Shown: one piece after another, positions 9,370-17,726 of the stretch | How the letters are laid out: every line of letters begins with the position of its first letter | How positions within the stretch are numbered: the first letter of the stretch is position 1 | From: Rhodococcus sp. CH91 | Lineage (GTDB): Bacteria > Actinomycetota > Actinomycetes > Mycobacteriales > Mycobacteriaceae | Length of the DNA stretch: 64,000 nt | Assembly (NCBI RefSeq): GCF_022554085.1 | Contig: NZ_JAKFYR010000014.1 | Span: 1-64,000, forward strand | Reading direction: 5' to 3' | Made by a program: the position numbers and the translations under genes | Notes under the pieces: generated by a model | Database searches by the model: none | The model's input: the letters and a program-made list of their open reading frames with translations, nothing else | What the model was told of the DNA's origin: nothing

Positions 9370-9681
9370 CTACTTCTCGAAGACGATGTCCTCGACGAGG
9401 GTGTGCTGTTCCACCGCGGAGGGCGCCTGCATACCCGGGGCCTGATCGTCCGAGTGCGCGGCCTTGAAGGAATCCGAACGCAGCCATGCCAGGAAATCGT
9501 CCTTGGAGTCGAATTCCATCGTGGACAGGTAGGGAAGGCCTTCGGCTGCCGGGCGGAGCAGGGTCGTGCGGTTCAGGCCCGGCACCCCCTCCAGTGTCGA
9601 GCGCATGCTCTCGACGAACACCGTCTCGAACGAGTCGGCGGTCTCGGCGGGAACTTCGATGCGGTTGGTGATGACGTACAC
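9370..9681 (-). CDS. Antibiotic biosynthesis monooxygenase (ABM) domain protein
   Basis: Small protein of 103 aa with the ferredoxin-like ABM fold. It starts VYVITNRIEVPAETADSFE, then carries the PGLNRTTLLRP and YLSTMEFDSKDDFLAWLRS pattern, the typical strand-helix-helix-strand of dimeric ABM proteins such as haem-degrading MhuD/IsdG-like or cofactor-free monooxygenases. The GTG at 9681 is preserved by a good GGAAAGG ribosome binding site; longer upstream readings of the frame are low-complexity and unlikely. It stands alone between two transcription terminating/convergent contexts. Without the Asn/His haem signature being certain I do not claim haem oxygenase activity. Confidence 0.8.
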   Translation of the reverse strand: MYVITNRIEVPAETADSFETVFVESMRSTLEGVPGLNRTTLLRPAAEGLPYLSTMEFDSKDDFLAWLRSDSFKAAHSDDQAPGMQAPSAVEQHTLVEDIVFEK

Positions 9682-9755
9682 GGCGAGCCTTTCCGGATCA
9701 CGTGTGGGCCCTCGAGCCCGCGACGACTGTACCGACCGCTTGTACCTGCGATTGT

Positions 9756-10280
9756 TCAGCGTTGCACGATGTCGATCGTTCCTGTGCACACGGCATTCTG
9801 GGTGTTGACGAACCACCAGCCCGCGCCGGTCTGGAGGGTGACGGTGAAATCCACCGTCCCGGTGCCGGTCCAGGTGCGGTTCACCGGGATTCGCGGATGT
9901 TGCTGCCATGCCTCCTGGTCGCTGACGCTCCGGCCGGATCGCCCGGTGTTGCGGTTGTGCCAGTCGACGAGCACCTGGGTGCCGTACCAATTGATGCCGA
10001 TGCTGGGGATCAGGCCACCGGGTGGAATCGGAAGTTCGTTGCCGCCGGACAGCAGGAGTGACGGCTCGAGTGGCCCGTCCGGTGGCGCCGATTCGCCGGA
10101 CGCCGCGTGAACGGTCCAGGTGAACGGTGGTGCCCAGAAGAGCGGATTCGCACTGGAACAGGTCATCGTCGTGGATGTCGGCGCAGCCTGGGCGACGCCC
10201 CCCGCTGCGACCATCGCCGTCCCCACGACACTTGCGGTGAATACCGCTGCCGCTGCGCGCCGGATCGATTTCCGTGTCAT
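9756..10280 (-). CDS. Secreted protein of unknown function
   Basis: Precursor of 174 aa. MTRKSIRR is followed by an alanine-rich hydrophobic core and an AQAAP signal-peptidase site near residue 34, so it is exported. The mature part is about 140 aa, rich in Trp, Gly, Pro and Thr, with a pair of cysteines (one in MTCSSANPLFW and one in QNAVCTGTIDIV) that could form a disulfide, and looks beta-sandwich-like. The ATG at 10280 has a strong AGGGAGGA ribosome binding site, so the upstream in-frame start at 10304 is rejected. It lies 82 bp downstream of the secreted lipase on the same strand and may be co-expressed. Confidence 0.75.
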   Translation of the reverse strand: MTRKSIRRAAAAVFTASVVGTAMVAAGGVAQAAPTSTTMTCSSANPLFWAPPFTWTVHAASGESAPPDGPLEPSLLLSGGNELPIPPGGLIPSIGINWYGTQVLVDWHNRNTGRSGRSVSDQEAWQQHPRIPVNRTWTGTGTVDFTVTLQTGAGWWFVNTQNAVCTGTIDIVQR

Positions 10281-10362
10281 ATGTCCTCCCTGCCTCGACG
10301 ACAATTCGAACGTCGCCGGATACTCTGCACCTTTTTTCCGCCGGCCGCAGGTTATTTCGTGA

Positions 10363-11388
10363 TCAGGCGCCGAATCTGCCTGCGACCACGGACTCCTCGG
10401 CAGCAGGACCGCCGATCATCGGGTCCGGGCTCCACCCGAGGATCGGGGGGACGAAGACGCATTCGAGCGGCCCGGCCGAGCCGGGGTCCAGGGCCTCGAG
10501 CACGAACCATGCGGCATTCGGATCGTTGACGATGCCGGCATGCTCGACGAAGTCGTTTCCGCAGTGGTCCTGCAGCACGATGTTCGTCGCGTTCGGTGCT
10601 TCGCGGTAGCCGCTGGTGTACGGGAGAACGATCTCCTCGTAGCGGGTCATGATGTTCGTGTACGTCACCTCGTCGGCATAGACCCCGGCCTGCTGGATCG
10701 TGTGGATCCAGTCCGAACCGGCGAGGACCTGCGGGCACGCACCGCATCCGATCGCGTGGACGAGATTCTCCACGTCCTGGCGCACCCCGGCGTGCTCGAA
10801 CAACTCGAACGAAGCCGCGAGAAGGAAAGCGTGGCTGCCTTCGTAGACCGGGCCGAGGGAGACGTAGTCGTCGACCTTCTCGTTGCCACCGAGGAACTTC
10901 ACGTACCAGACGGGCATGAGCGTGCCCTGCGAGTGGCCGATCAGGTCCACCTTCCCGGCGCCGGTCGCGGCGAGCACCTCGTCGACGAAATCCGAGAGCT
11001 GCTGCGCACTGTCCTCCATCGGCAGCAGGCCGCCGACGGCACCGAGCGGCCACGGAAGGTCGGCATGGTTGCCGTAAGTGAGAGCGAAGACGCAGTACCC
11101 CTCGTTGGCGAGGAGGGGGCCGAGATACGACCAGTTGTTCTGCCGGTTGAGCACCGTGCCGTGGACGAGGACCACCGGATCGGGGTGTTCCTCGGACGGT
11201 GTGCAGCCCCAATCGTTGGTGCCGGGTGCGCTGCCGTGCGGATCGCCGAATTCCTGTGCGAATCCGTCGAGGAACGTCTTTCCGACGGGGAGAGGAGGTG
11301 CGGCCGGTTCCTCCGCTGCTGCCGTTCCTGCCCCGACGATCGTGAAGGTGGCCGCGAGTGCCGCGGCGACCCATGAACGTATATGCAT
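10363..11388 (-). CDS. Secreted triacylglycerol lipase/esterase (alpha/beta hydrolase)
   Basis: Exported hydrolase of 341 aa with a signal peptide ending near AAAEE (residues 1-26). Oxyanion-hole region PVVLVHGTVLN is at about 71-81, and the nucleophile elbow GHSQG is centred on Ser153. Later D and H candidates lie in GSDW/DH-containing segments, with FVEHAGIVNDP as the likely catalytic His region. Several cysteines (C61, C99 and a CGACP motif near 220) suggest disulfides in the extracytoplasmic protein. It belongs to the actinobacterial lipase class that hydrolyses acylglycerols or other esters outside the cell. The promoter region is shared with the cAMP phosphodiesterase and contains a CRP/GlxR-like site. 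Confidence 0.87.
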   Translation of the reverse strand: MHIRSWVAAALAATFTIVGAGTAAAEEPAAPPLPVGKTFLDGFAQEFGDPHGSAPGTNDWGCTPSEEHPDPVVLVHGTVLNRQNNWSYLGPLLANEGYCVFALTYGNHADLPWPLGAVGGLLPMEDSAQQLSDFVDEVLAATGAGKVDLIGHSQGTLMPVWYVKFLGGNEKVDDYVSLGPVYEGSHAFLLAASFELFEHAGVRQDVENLVHAIGCGACPQVLAGSDWIHTIQQAGVYADEVTYTNIMTRYEEIVLPYTSGYREAPNATNIVLQDHCGNDFVEHAGIVNDPNAAWFVLEALDPGSAGPLECVFVPPILGWSPDPMIGGPAAEESVVAGRFGA

Positions 11389-11491
11389 CGACCATCCCCC
11401 TGAGGTGTGTGGATGGGGCAGAAAGTTAACAGAAATTCTCTCCTACGGGAGGGCGGTGCCCTGCCGGTGGGAGTGGACCGCAGGGGGTTTA

Positions 11492-11507
11492 TGTGATCCA
11501 GATCACG
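11492..11507. promoter_or_regulatory. CRP/GlxR-type cAMP-receptor binding site
   Basis: TGTGATCCAGATCACG matches the actinobacterial GlxR/CRP pattern TGTGA-N6-TCACA with one terminal mismatch. It lies about 104 bp upstream of the lipase start and 168 bp upstream of the phosphodiesterase start, in their common divergent region. A TGTGATCCGG half-site recurs near 11582. Binding is inferred from the motif. Confidence 0.65.
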
Positions 11508-11674
11508 ACACATCCTGTCCGCCCCTGTTTTCGCAGCTCACCGCGTGATGACGTGCTGTCCGCAGCAGGTGTGTCCCCTCGATGTGATCCGGAATTCGTG
11601 GAGCCGCGCACGACCACTCGCTACCTTTGATGACGATCGAGTGCGCCGACACGGGCAGATGGAAGTGAGAGATC

Positions 11675-12595
11675 ATGGGCAGGTCCGCAGCCCCTGAGCG
11701 AACAGCCGAATATCCCAGACCTTCGCACACACTTCTCCACCTCACGGATACACATCTCGTCGGTGGAGACGAACTCCTCTACGGCACGGTCGACGCGGAC
11801 ACCCGCCTCCGGACGATCCTCGACGACATCCGCGCTTCGCAGGTCCGTCCCGATGCGCTGGTGTTCACCGGCGACCTCGCGGATCGGGGCCAGCCCGATG
11901 CCTACCGGAAACTCCGCGGCCTGATCGAGCCGCTCGCCACTGCACTCGGCGCCGAGATCGTCTGGGCGATGGGCAACCACGACGACCGGGCCACCTTCCG
12001 CGAAGAACTGCTCGACGAATCGCCCACCGGTGCGCCGATCGACGGTGTCCACGACATCGGTGGACTGCGGATCGTCACGCTCGACACGTCGGTTCCGGGT
12101 CATCACTACGGTGAGGTCTCCCCGGAGCAGCTCACGTGGCTCGCCGACGAACTCTCGACGCCGTCTCCGTTCGGTACCGTTCTCGCACTGCATCATCCAC
12201 CGGTACCGAGCATCTTCGACATGGCCGTCCTCGTCGAACTGCGCGACCAGGCCGGTCTCGCCGACGTTCTGCGCGGAACCGATGTGCGCGCCATCCTCGG
12301 CGGACATCTGCACTACTCCACCTCGGCGACCTTCGCCGGTATCCCCGTGTCCGTCGCCTCGTCCACCTGCTACACACAGGACCTCAACGTCCCCGTCGGT
12401 TCGCAGCGCGGACACGACGGTGCACAGGGGTTCAACCTCGTGCACGTCTATCCCGAGACGATCGTGCATTCGGTGGTGCCGAGCGGGAGCTACGCCACGG
12501 CCGGGCAGCCGCACAGTGCAGAGGACGCAGCACGGCGACTCGCCGAAGCCGGTATCCGTATCCCGGAGAACCCCGGCCTCACCGTCCGCGTGTAG
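11675..12595 (+). CDS. cpdA: Class III cyclic-nucleotide phosphodiesterase (Rv0805-like metallophosphoesterase)
   Basis: Dinuclear metallophosphoesterase of 306 aa that should hydrolyse 3',5'-cAMP (and other phosphodiesters). All metal motifs are present in order: LTDTH (D25, H27), FTGDLAD, GNHDD, the histidine pair in LALHHPPVP and GGHLHYS. Length and the C-terminal extension match Rv0805 of M. tuberculosis, and the convergent next gene is a CpsY homologue as in that genome (Rv0805/Rv0806c), which supports orthology. A CRP/GlxR-like site lies in the upstream region, suggesting feedback between cAMP and its phosphodiesterase. The symbol is given for the family; a strict Rv0805 orthologue is likely. 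Confidence 0.87.
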   Translation: MGRSAAPERTAEYPRPSHTLLHLTDTHLVGGDELLYGTVDADTRLRTILDDIRASQVRPDALVFTGDLADRGQPDAYRKLRGLIEPLATALGAEIVWAMGNHDDRATFREELLDESPTGAPIDGVHDIGGLRIVTLDTSVPGHHYGEVSPEQLTWLADELSTPSPFGTVLALHHPPVPSIFDMAVLVELRDQAGLADVLRGTDVRAILGGHLHYSTSATFAGIPVSVASSTCYTQDLNVPVGSQRGHDGAQGFNLVHVYPETIVHSVVPSGSYATAGQPHSAEDAARRLAEAGIRIPENPGLTVRV

Positions 12596-12605
12596 ACCGC
12601 GGAGA

Positions 12606-12635
12606 ACCCGGCAGACCCGTCACGGTCTGCCGGGT
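12606..12635. terminator. Terminator between phosphodiesterase and cpsY
   Basis: Perfect 12-bp stem ACCCGGCAGACC / GGTCTGCCGGGT with a 6-base loop, followed by TCTCGTTTCTC. It separates convergent genes and can serve both. Confidence 0.85.
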
Positions 12636-12643
12636 CTCGTTTC

Positions 12644-14065
12644 TCAGCCGGGACGGCCGGACTCCCAGGGCGCCGGGATCGGGTAGTACCGCTCGAGGAA
12701 CTGCGTCACCTTCGCTGTGCGTAGTTCCAGGTCCACCTCGGGGGTGCTGCCGTCGTTGAGGCAGAACAGGTCGTGCTTGCGCCGAGCCAGGATCGTGTCG
12801 AGCCGGCGCAGTCCGGACTCGGCGGTCGTGTCGACGTACTCCACCTTCGCCGTGGTCTGCTGTACCGCGCGGCCGGTCATCAACGCGTAGTAGTGATAGA
12901 AGGAGTTCGTCACCGAGATGTTGTCGGCGGCCCGGAACGGACTCGCTGCCGTCGCCGCGAACTCCTTCGCGAACTCTCGCTCCATCTCGGCCATGATCGA
13001 TCTGCGGAGCGGCACCGGAGTGTGTTCGAGGTGCCGAGTGATGGTCACCCCGAAGCGTTCCTTCAGCAGCGTCCGGTTCATCCGAGCCGAATTCTCGAAC
13101 CCGCTTCGCGCCTTGTGGTTCCGTCCGAGTCCGATCCGGACGTCGCACTCGATGAACTTGCTGACCCCACCGCCGGAGAAGAACAGGTCCGGGCGCACCG
13201 GGCGACCGAAGAACATGTCGTCGTTCGAGTACAGGAAGTGCTCGGACAATCCCGGAATGTGATGCAGCTGCGACTCGACCGCCATCGAGTTGTAGGTGGG
13301 CAGCACCGACGGATCGGAGAAGAACTCCTCGCTGCGCACGAACGTGACACGCGGGTGGTCGGCGAGCCAGGCCGGTCGCGGCGAGTCGGTCGCGACGAAG
13401 ATCCGCCGCACCCAGGGCGCGTACATGTGCACCGATCGCAGGGCGTACTTGAGCTCGTCGATCTGCCGGTAACGTGCGGGCGAGTCGTCGCCTTCCCCGA
13501 CGACGTAGTTCTGCATGAGCTTCGCGCGCTCGGCCTGGAACGACCTCGACGACCCGTCGACCCACGAGAAGACGAGGTCGATCTCGAACGGGACGTCCCC
13601 CGGGTGGAGGTCGAACATTCCCTCGATGGTCGGCCACAACTGGCCGTACCGCTCGACCGTCGTCCGGCGCATCTCCTCGCGCAGGGCCGTCATGCGGGTC
13701 AGGGCGTTGGGGCGAGGCATGATCACCTCGTCGCCGCTGTACGACCACAGTTCGATCTGCACCCCGTTCGACGCCCCGTAACGCAACCCGCTGGTGAGTT
13801 CGACCCGGGGCCGGAACAGTCGGAACACCCGGTCTTTCTTGCTGTGCGAGAGGTGCCCGTCGGCCACGAGCACGGGACGGCGCTTCGAACCGACGGCCTT
13901 CGAGTAGAAGGGTTCGTCGGCGCATCCCTCGGCGAGGGCGGCGCGCAGCCTCTTCCGGTCGCTCCGATCGATCGCCAGAATGGGGCGCTCGCTGTGGTCG
14001 CGCACCAGAAGATAGTCGATCCGCGCGCGGTCGAGCACGCGACGGAGGAACAGCACGTCCTCCAC
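12644..14065 (-). CDS. cpsY: Stealth-family capsular/cell-wall sugar phosphotransferase (CpsY)
   Basis: UDP-GlcNAc-type hexose-1-phosphotransferase of the Stealth family, related to M. tuberculosis CpsY (Rv0806c). Conserved regions in the 473-aa reading are EIDLVFSWVDG (about 161-171), RQIDELKYALRSV, the long PTYNSMAVESQLHHIPGLSEHFLYSNDDMFFG block in pieces, and the C-terminal FCLNDGS. It should transfer sugar-1-phosphate units to a surface glycan. The GTG at 14065 is the first recognised start, but homology appears to extend upstream (a TTTTPHEAQ segment at about 14068-14094 resembles the CpsY LTPQEAQ region), and no ATG/GTG/TTG exists in that stretch before a stop at 14252-14254. The true start is therefore unresolved. 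It is convergent with the phosphodiesterase. Confidence 0.82.
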   Translation of the reverse strand: MEDVLFLRRVLDRARIDYLLVRDHSERPILAIDRSDRKRLRAALAEGCADEPFYSKAVGSKRRPVLVADGHLSHSKKDRVFRLFRPRVELTSGLRYGASNGVQIELWSYSGDEVIMPRPNALTRMTALREEMRRTTVERYGQLWPTIEGMFDLHPGDVPFEIDLVFSWVDGSSRSFQAERAKLMQNYVVGEGDDSPARYRQIDELKYALRSVHMYAPWVRRIFVATDSPRPAWLADHPRVTFVRSEEFFSDPSVLPTYNSMAVESQLHHIPGLSEHFLYSNDDMFFGRPVRPDLFFSGGGVSKFIECDVRIGLGRNHKARSGFENSARMNRTLLKERFGVTITRHLEHTPVPLRRSIMAEMEREFAKEFAATAASPFRAADNISVTNSFYHYYALMTGRAVQQTTAKVEYVDTTAESGLRRLDTILARRKHDLFCLNDGSTPEVDLELRTAKVTQFLERYYPIPAPWESGRPG

Positions 14066-14393
14066 CTGCGCCTCGTGCGGTGTGGTCGTGGTGATCGGAA
14101 TCGCGTAGCGATCCTCGAACCATACGACCTCCTCGTGCGTCGCCGGTCCGCGAACCGTGGCGTGTACGCGTGGGCGGGTGTCTCCGACCTGTTCGGAAAG
14201 GGAGACGAAAGAAACGTTGTGGGGGGCCGGCGTGTGCGTCGGAATCTCCTTTCACGGGTCGGGACAGGAACGTCCCATTTTAACGCCGATCTGAGCTAAG
14301 TTCCCGCGTCGGCGATGTGACGATCCTGTGAACGCGGGCGCTGCCGCGGCGCGGGAGGTGGCGAACCGACGGTGTAGCCTGTGCGCAGGACTC

Positions 14394-14467
14394 GACACGG
14401 GGTGCCGGAAACGGCTGAGAGAACACCCGTCGAACCTGATCTCGATCATTCGAGCGAAGGGATGCCG
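14394..14467 (+). ncRNA. TPP (thiamine pyrophosphate) riboswitch
   Basis: The conserved THI-box elements occur in order: ACGGGGTGCC, then GGCTGAGAG, ACCCGTCGAACCTGATC and the closing GATCATTCGAGCGAAGGGATGC. This is the leader of the SDR/monooxygenase operon, ending 65 bases before the ATG at 14532. Binding of thiamine pyrophosphate normally represses the downstream genes. Confidence 0.92.
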
Positions 14468-14504
14468 AGCCGGCGACAGCCACAGGGCTGTCCCTGTCAC
14501 GCAC

Positions 14505-14524
14505 CCTTCCCGACCCAGGGAAGG
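14505..14524 (+). promoter_or_regulatory. Shine-Dalgarno-sequestering hairpin, likely riboswitch expression platform
   Basis: CCTTCCC pairs with GGGAAGG across a 6-base loop. The right arm is the ribosome binding site of the gene starting at 14532 (7 bases downstream). This is the translational type of expression platform usual for TPP riboswitches in high-GC bacteria. The switch in pairing itself is inferred. Confidence 0.7.
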
Positions 14525-14531
14525 CAGAGAA

Positions 14532-15296
14532 ATGTCCTTGCAGAACCGGATCGTCCTCGTCACCGGCGCCGGCCGCGGCCTCGGACGCAGCATCGCGCAG
14601 GCGTTCGCCGACGAAGGCGCCGCGGTCGTCCTCGACTACCGGACCAGCGGCGACGGCGCACACGAACTGGCCGAGACGATCGGACGCGATCGCGCAGTCG
14701 CGCTCCGGGCCGACGTCACCGACCGCGCCGAGGTCGAGTCGCTGTTCGCGGCTGCCCGCGACCACTTCGGGCGACCGGTCACCACGGTCGTCAACAACGC
14801 ACTACCCGATTTCTCCTTCAACGGTGACGCCCGCGCCAAGGCCGACGAGATCGGATACGCCGACTTCGGAGCCCAGTTCGACGGCGTCGTCGGCGGTGCG
14901 GTCAATGTCGTCCAGGCGGCGCTGCCGGGGATGCGGGAGACCGGTGGCGGCAGCATCGTCAACATCGGAACCAACCTGTTCCAGCATCCTGTGGTCCCGT
15001 ACCACGACTACACCGCCGCGAAGGCGGCGCTGCTGTCGCTGACTCGCACCTTCGCCGCCGATCTCGGACCCGACGGCATCCGCGTCAACATGGTGTCCGG
15101 TGGTCTGCTGCGCACCACCGACGCGTCGTCGGCGACTCCCGAAGCGGTGTTCGACCTGATCGCGTCGTCGACGCCGCTCCGGAAGGTCACCACGCCGGAG
15201 GATTTCGCTGCCGCGGTACTGTTCTTCGCTTCCGACTGGTCGCGAGCCGTCACCGGGCAGAACCTCGTCGTCGACGGCGGGCTGGTGATGAATTGA
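14532..15296 (+). CDS. Short-chain dehydrogenase/reductase under TPP riboswitch control
   Basis: SDR of 254 aa, classical length. Cofactor motif TGAGRGLG is at 11-18, the NNA motif at 88-90, and the catalytic Tyr/Lys are in YTAAK (Y160, K164). The position usually holding the catalytic serine (13 before Tyr) reads Thr147 in NIGTN. The C-terminus has the GQNLVVDGG motif. It resembles FabG-like oxidoreductases, but the position behind a TPP riboswitch points to thiamine-related chemistry, such as oxidation or reduction of thiamine precursor or breakdown products. The ATG uses the sequestered GGGAAGG site. It is coupled to the next gene, whose TTG start overlaps its stop by 4 bp. Confidence 0.87.
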   Translation: MSLQNRIVLVTGAGRGLGRSIAQAFADEGAAVVLDYRTSGDGAHELAETIGRDRAVALRADVTDRAEVESLFAAARDHFGRPVTTVVNNALPDFSFNGDARAKADEIGYADFGAQFDGVVGGAVNVVQAALPGMRETGGGSIVNIGTNLFQHPVVPYHDYTAAKAALLSLTRTFAADLGPDGIRVNMVSGGLLRTTDASSATPEAVFDLIASSTPLRKVTTPEDFAAAVLFFASDWSRAVTGQNLVVDGGLVMN

Positions 15297-16600
15297 AGGC
15301 CGGCCCGCGCACCCTCCACCTCAACGCCTTCCTGTACGGGGTGGGGCACCATTCGTCGGCATGGCGGCATCCCGGTTCCGCTGCCGAACGCATCGGCGAC
15401 ATCGCGTATTTCGAGGAACTGGCGCGAACCGCCGAGCGAGGCTGCCTCGATGCGGTGTTCTTCGCCGACGGCCACAGTGTCGACCCGAAGTACACGGCAG
15501 GGACCACCTGGTTCCTGGAACCGCTCACCGCGCTCGCGGCGATGGCACGTGCCACGACACATGTCGGACTCGTCACCACCGTCTCCGCCAGCTTCTACAC
15601 TCCCTTCCATGCCGCGCGTCTGCTCGCCTCGCTCGACCACATCAGCGGCGGCAGGGTCGGTGCCAACATCGTCACCTCGATGTTCGACGCCGAAGCGCGC
15701 AACCACGGGTTCGACGTCCTCCCACCCCACGCCGAACGATACGCACGGGCAGAGGAATTCATCGAAGTGCTCCTCGCGCTGTGGGATTCGTGGGGCGAGG
15801 GCGGACTGCTCGTCGACCGGCAGGGCGGACGATATCTCGACGCCGACGCCATCCACCCGATCCACCATCGAGGCAAGCACTTCCGCGTCGACGGCCCGCT
15901 GACCGTGCCGCGATGCCCGCAGGGCCGTCCCGTGCTGTTCCAGGCCGGTGCATCGGACACCGGCCGCGATCTCGCGGCCCGTTACGCCGAAGCCGTCTAT
16001 TCCGTCGCCTGGGACATGACGGCGGCCCTCGACTACGCTACCGACCTGCGCGCGCGAATCACCGCGTCCGGCAGGGACTCCGGATCGGTGGCGATCCTGC
16101 CGGGACTCGTGACCTACGTCGGCCGCACGGAGGAGGAGGCGTGGTCGAAGAAGGCGGCCCTCGACGCGCTACTCGACGTCGACGCGGCCGTGGCGCAGCT
16201 CGGAGTCTTCACCGGCCAGGACTACACGGCCCACGACCTCGACGGCCCCGTCGACGACCTGCCGCCCATCGAGCAATTCACCGGCCCGCAGGGACGCTAC
16301 GCGACGGTGCAGCGCATCATCGAGACCCGCCGCCCGACCCTGCGTCAACTGCTCGGTTACCTTGCGGCCGGCGGTGGGCACGCGACGATGGTCGGTACCC
16401 CCGAATCCGTCGCCGACAGCATCGAGGAGTGGTTTGCTGCGGGCGCCTGCGACGGCTTCAACCTCATGTGCCCCGCATACCCCGGCTCCCTCGACGACTT
16501 CGTCGATCTCGTGGTGCCGGAGCTGCAGCGGCGCGGTCTGTTCCGCACCGAATATCCCGGTACGACGCTGCGCGACTCGCTCGGCCTGAAGACGATCTAG
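15293..16600 (+). CDS. NtaA/DmoA-family FMN-dependent monooxygenase (luciferase-like)
   Basis: Flavin-dependent monooxygenase of 435 aa, the size of the NtaA/SnaA/DszA/DmoA subfamily, which uses FMNH2 from a partner reductase to oxidise sulfur- or nitrogen-containing compounds. Family features are HHSSAWRHPGSA near residue 20, ATTHVGLVTTVSASFYTPFHAAR, the GGRVGANIVTS active-site loop with NHGF, and the QGRPVLFQAGASDTGRD motif. It begins with TTG overlapping the SDR stop (translational coupling), so it shares the TPP riboswitch. Members attack thiazole- or thioether-like sulfur, so a thiamine-related substrate is a reasonable inference, not a known function. Confidence 0.86.
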   Translation: MKAGPRTLHLNAFLYGVGHHSSAWRHPGSAAERIGDIAYFEELARTAERGCLDAVFFADGHSVDPKYTAGTTWFLEPLTALAAMARATTHVGLVTTVSASFYTPFHAARLLASLDHISGGRVGANIVTSMFDAEARNHGFDVLPPHAERYARAEEFIEVLLALWDSWGEGGLLVDRQGGRYLDADAIHPIHHRGKHFRVDGPLTVPRCPQGRPVLFQAGASDTGRDLAARYAEAVYSVAWDMTAALDYATDLRARITASGRDSGSVAILPGLVTYVGRTEEEAWSKKAALDALLDVDAAVAQLGVFTGQDYTAHDLDGPVDDLPPIEQFTGPQGRYATVQRIIETRRPTLRQLLGYLAAGGGHATMVGTPESVADSIEEWFAAGACDGFNLMCPAYPGSLDDFVDLVVPELQRRGLFRTEYPGTTLRDSLGLKTI

Positions 16601-16613
16601 GGAAGCGGACAGA

Positions 16614-16669
16614 AGCGCGAAACGGTCAGAGGAGCGGGTTGTAGCGCGAACCTTCGACCGTTTCGCGCT
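16614..16669. terminator. Inverted repeat between convergent genes
   Basis: AGCGCGAAACGGTC (16614-16627) and its perfect complement GACCGTTTCGCGCT (16656-16669) form a 14-bp stem with a 28-base loop. The right arm lies in the 3' end of the AbiEi-like gene. It is probably a bidirectional terminator for the two convergent genes. Confidence 0.6.
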
Positions 16670-17570
16670 CCGGAGCCGGCCGGTGTGTCTTTCGCCTGAG
16701 CACAGCGCGCTCGAAACGGCCGACGACGACGTCGAATCGCGACAATTCCGCCCAGTTCCAGCGGATCACCTCGAACCCGAGATCCCGCAGTGCGTCTTCC
16801 CGCGCCTTCTCGGCGAGCAATCTGTGGTGTTCGGTGTACTTACCGAGACCGTCGAACTCACCGATGACACCGAGGTCGCGCCAGAGGAAATCGACTCGAT
16901 ACCGGCGCCCGTCGCGGGCGACGATCTCCGGTTGGAGATCGGGTATCGGCAGACCGGCTTCCCTCATCCGCAGCCGTGACAACGACTCGCCGACACTCTC
17001 ACTTCGGCCGTCGAGCAGGCGTGCCACCGACTCCGCCGCAACTATTCCTGTACGGCCCCGCGACGCAGCGAGGATCCGGGGCAGGTCGGAGCGAGCGCTC
17101 GGATCCGACCGCAGTGCCGAATCTCCTATGACGAGGGCGCGGGGGCGCGACAGTGTGCGGGCGACGTCGACGATGGTGCGAGCGAGGGAGGTGACGCGGA
17201 GTCCGTCCACGTCGACGATGTCGTCGTCCAGACCGGATGCGTGAATGTGCAGGTCATCGCTCAACCGGCAGCTTCGCATCGCCGGGCGGGTGAAGTGAAC
17301 GCGTTCGAGCGGCGCATCCCACACGTCGAGACCGTGTAGAACAGCGGCGGATATGTGGCTGACAGCCTCGTCCGTGCGCAGCCTCGAGCCGACGAAGCGT
17401 GCTCGCAGCAGATGCACGCCGACAGGGTCCGACGAGTCGAAGTCCCGTCGCGTCATGTACATGCCACGTGCGATCCTGACCAGTTCGCCTCGTCGGAGTT
17501 GCGTTCGTATCGCGCGATCCGACACGCCGGATTCGATGAGTTGCGCTCTCGTCCACATCTGATCGGTCAT
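16626..17570 (-). CDS. AbiEi-antitoxin-like/DUF559-type protein
   Basis: Protein of 314 aa of a common actinobacterial family. Residues about 1-60 form a winged-helix domain as in type IV AbiEi antitoxins (MWTRAQLIESGVSDRAIRTQL, then RIARGMYM). The C-terminal part resembles Vsr/DUF559-like PD-(D/E)xK folds: the run YRVDFLWRDLGVIGEFDGLGKY followed by KAREDALRDLGFEVIRWNW. No cognate AbiEii-like nucleotidyltransferase toxin is adjacent, so it may act alone or be an orphan. It is monocistronic, convergent with the FMN monooxygenase. Whether the nuclease-like domain is active cannot be read here. Confidence 0.78.
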   Translation of the reverse strand: MTDQMWTRAQLIESGVSDRAIRTQLRRGELVRIARGMYMTRRDFDSSDPVGVHLLRARFVGSRLRTDEAVSHISAAVLHGLDVWDAPLERVHFTRPAMRSCRLSDDLHIHASGLDDDIVDVDGLRVTSLARTIVDVARTLSRPRALVIGDSALRSDPSARSDLPRILAASRGRTGIVAAESVARLLDGRSESVGESLSRLRMREAGLPIPDLQPEIVARDGRRYRVDFLWRDLGVIGEFDGLGKYTEHHRLLAEKAREDALRDLGFEVIRWNWAELSRFDVVVGRFERAVLRRKTHRPAPERETVEGSRYNPLL

Positions 17571-17726
17571 GAGACCGATCTTCGGGGCCCGCCCGCGTCC
17601 GGTCCGGAGGGTCGGCCTTCACACGCGAGAACTGTGGAGAAACGAGGACCCTGTGGACGAGAGCGTGCTCAGTATCGCTTCGGGGGCGGGCGCTCGCTGG
17701 CAGTGGATAGGATCGGCGATCCGCGA

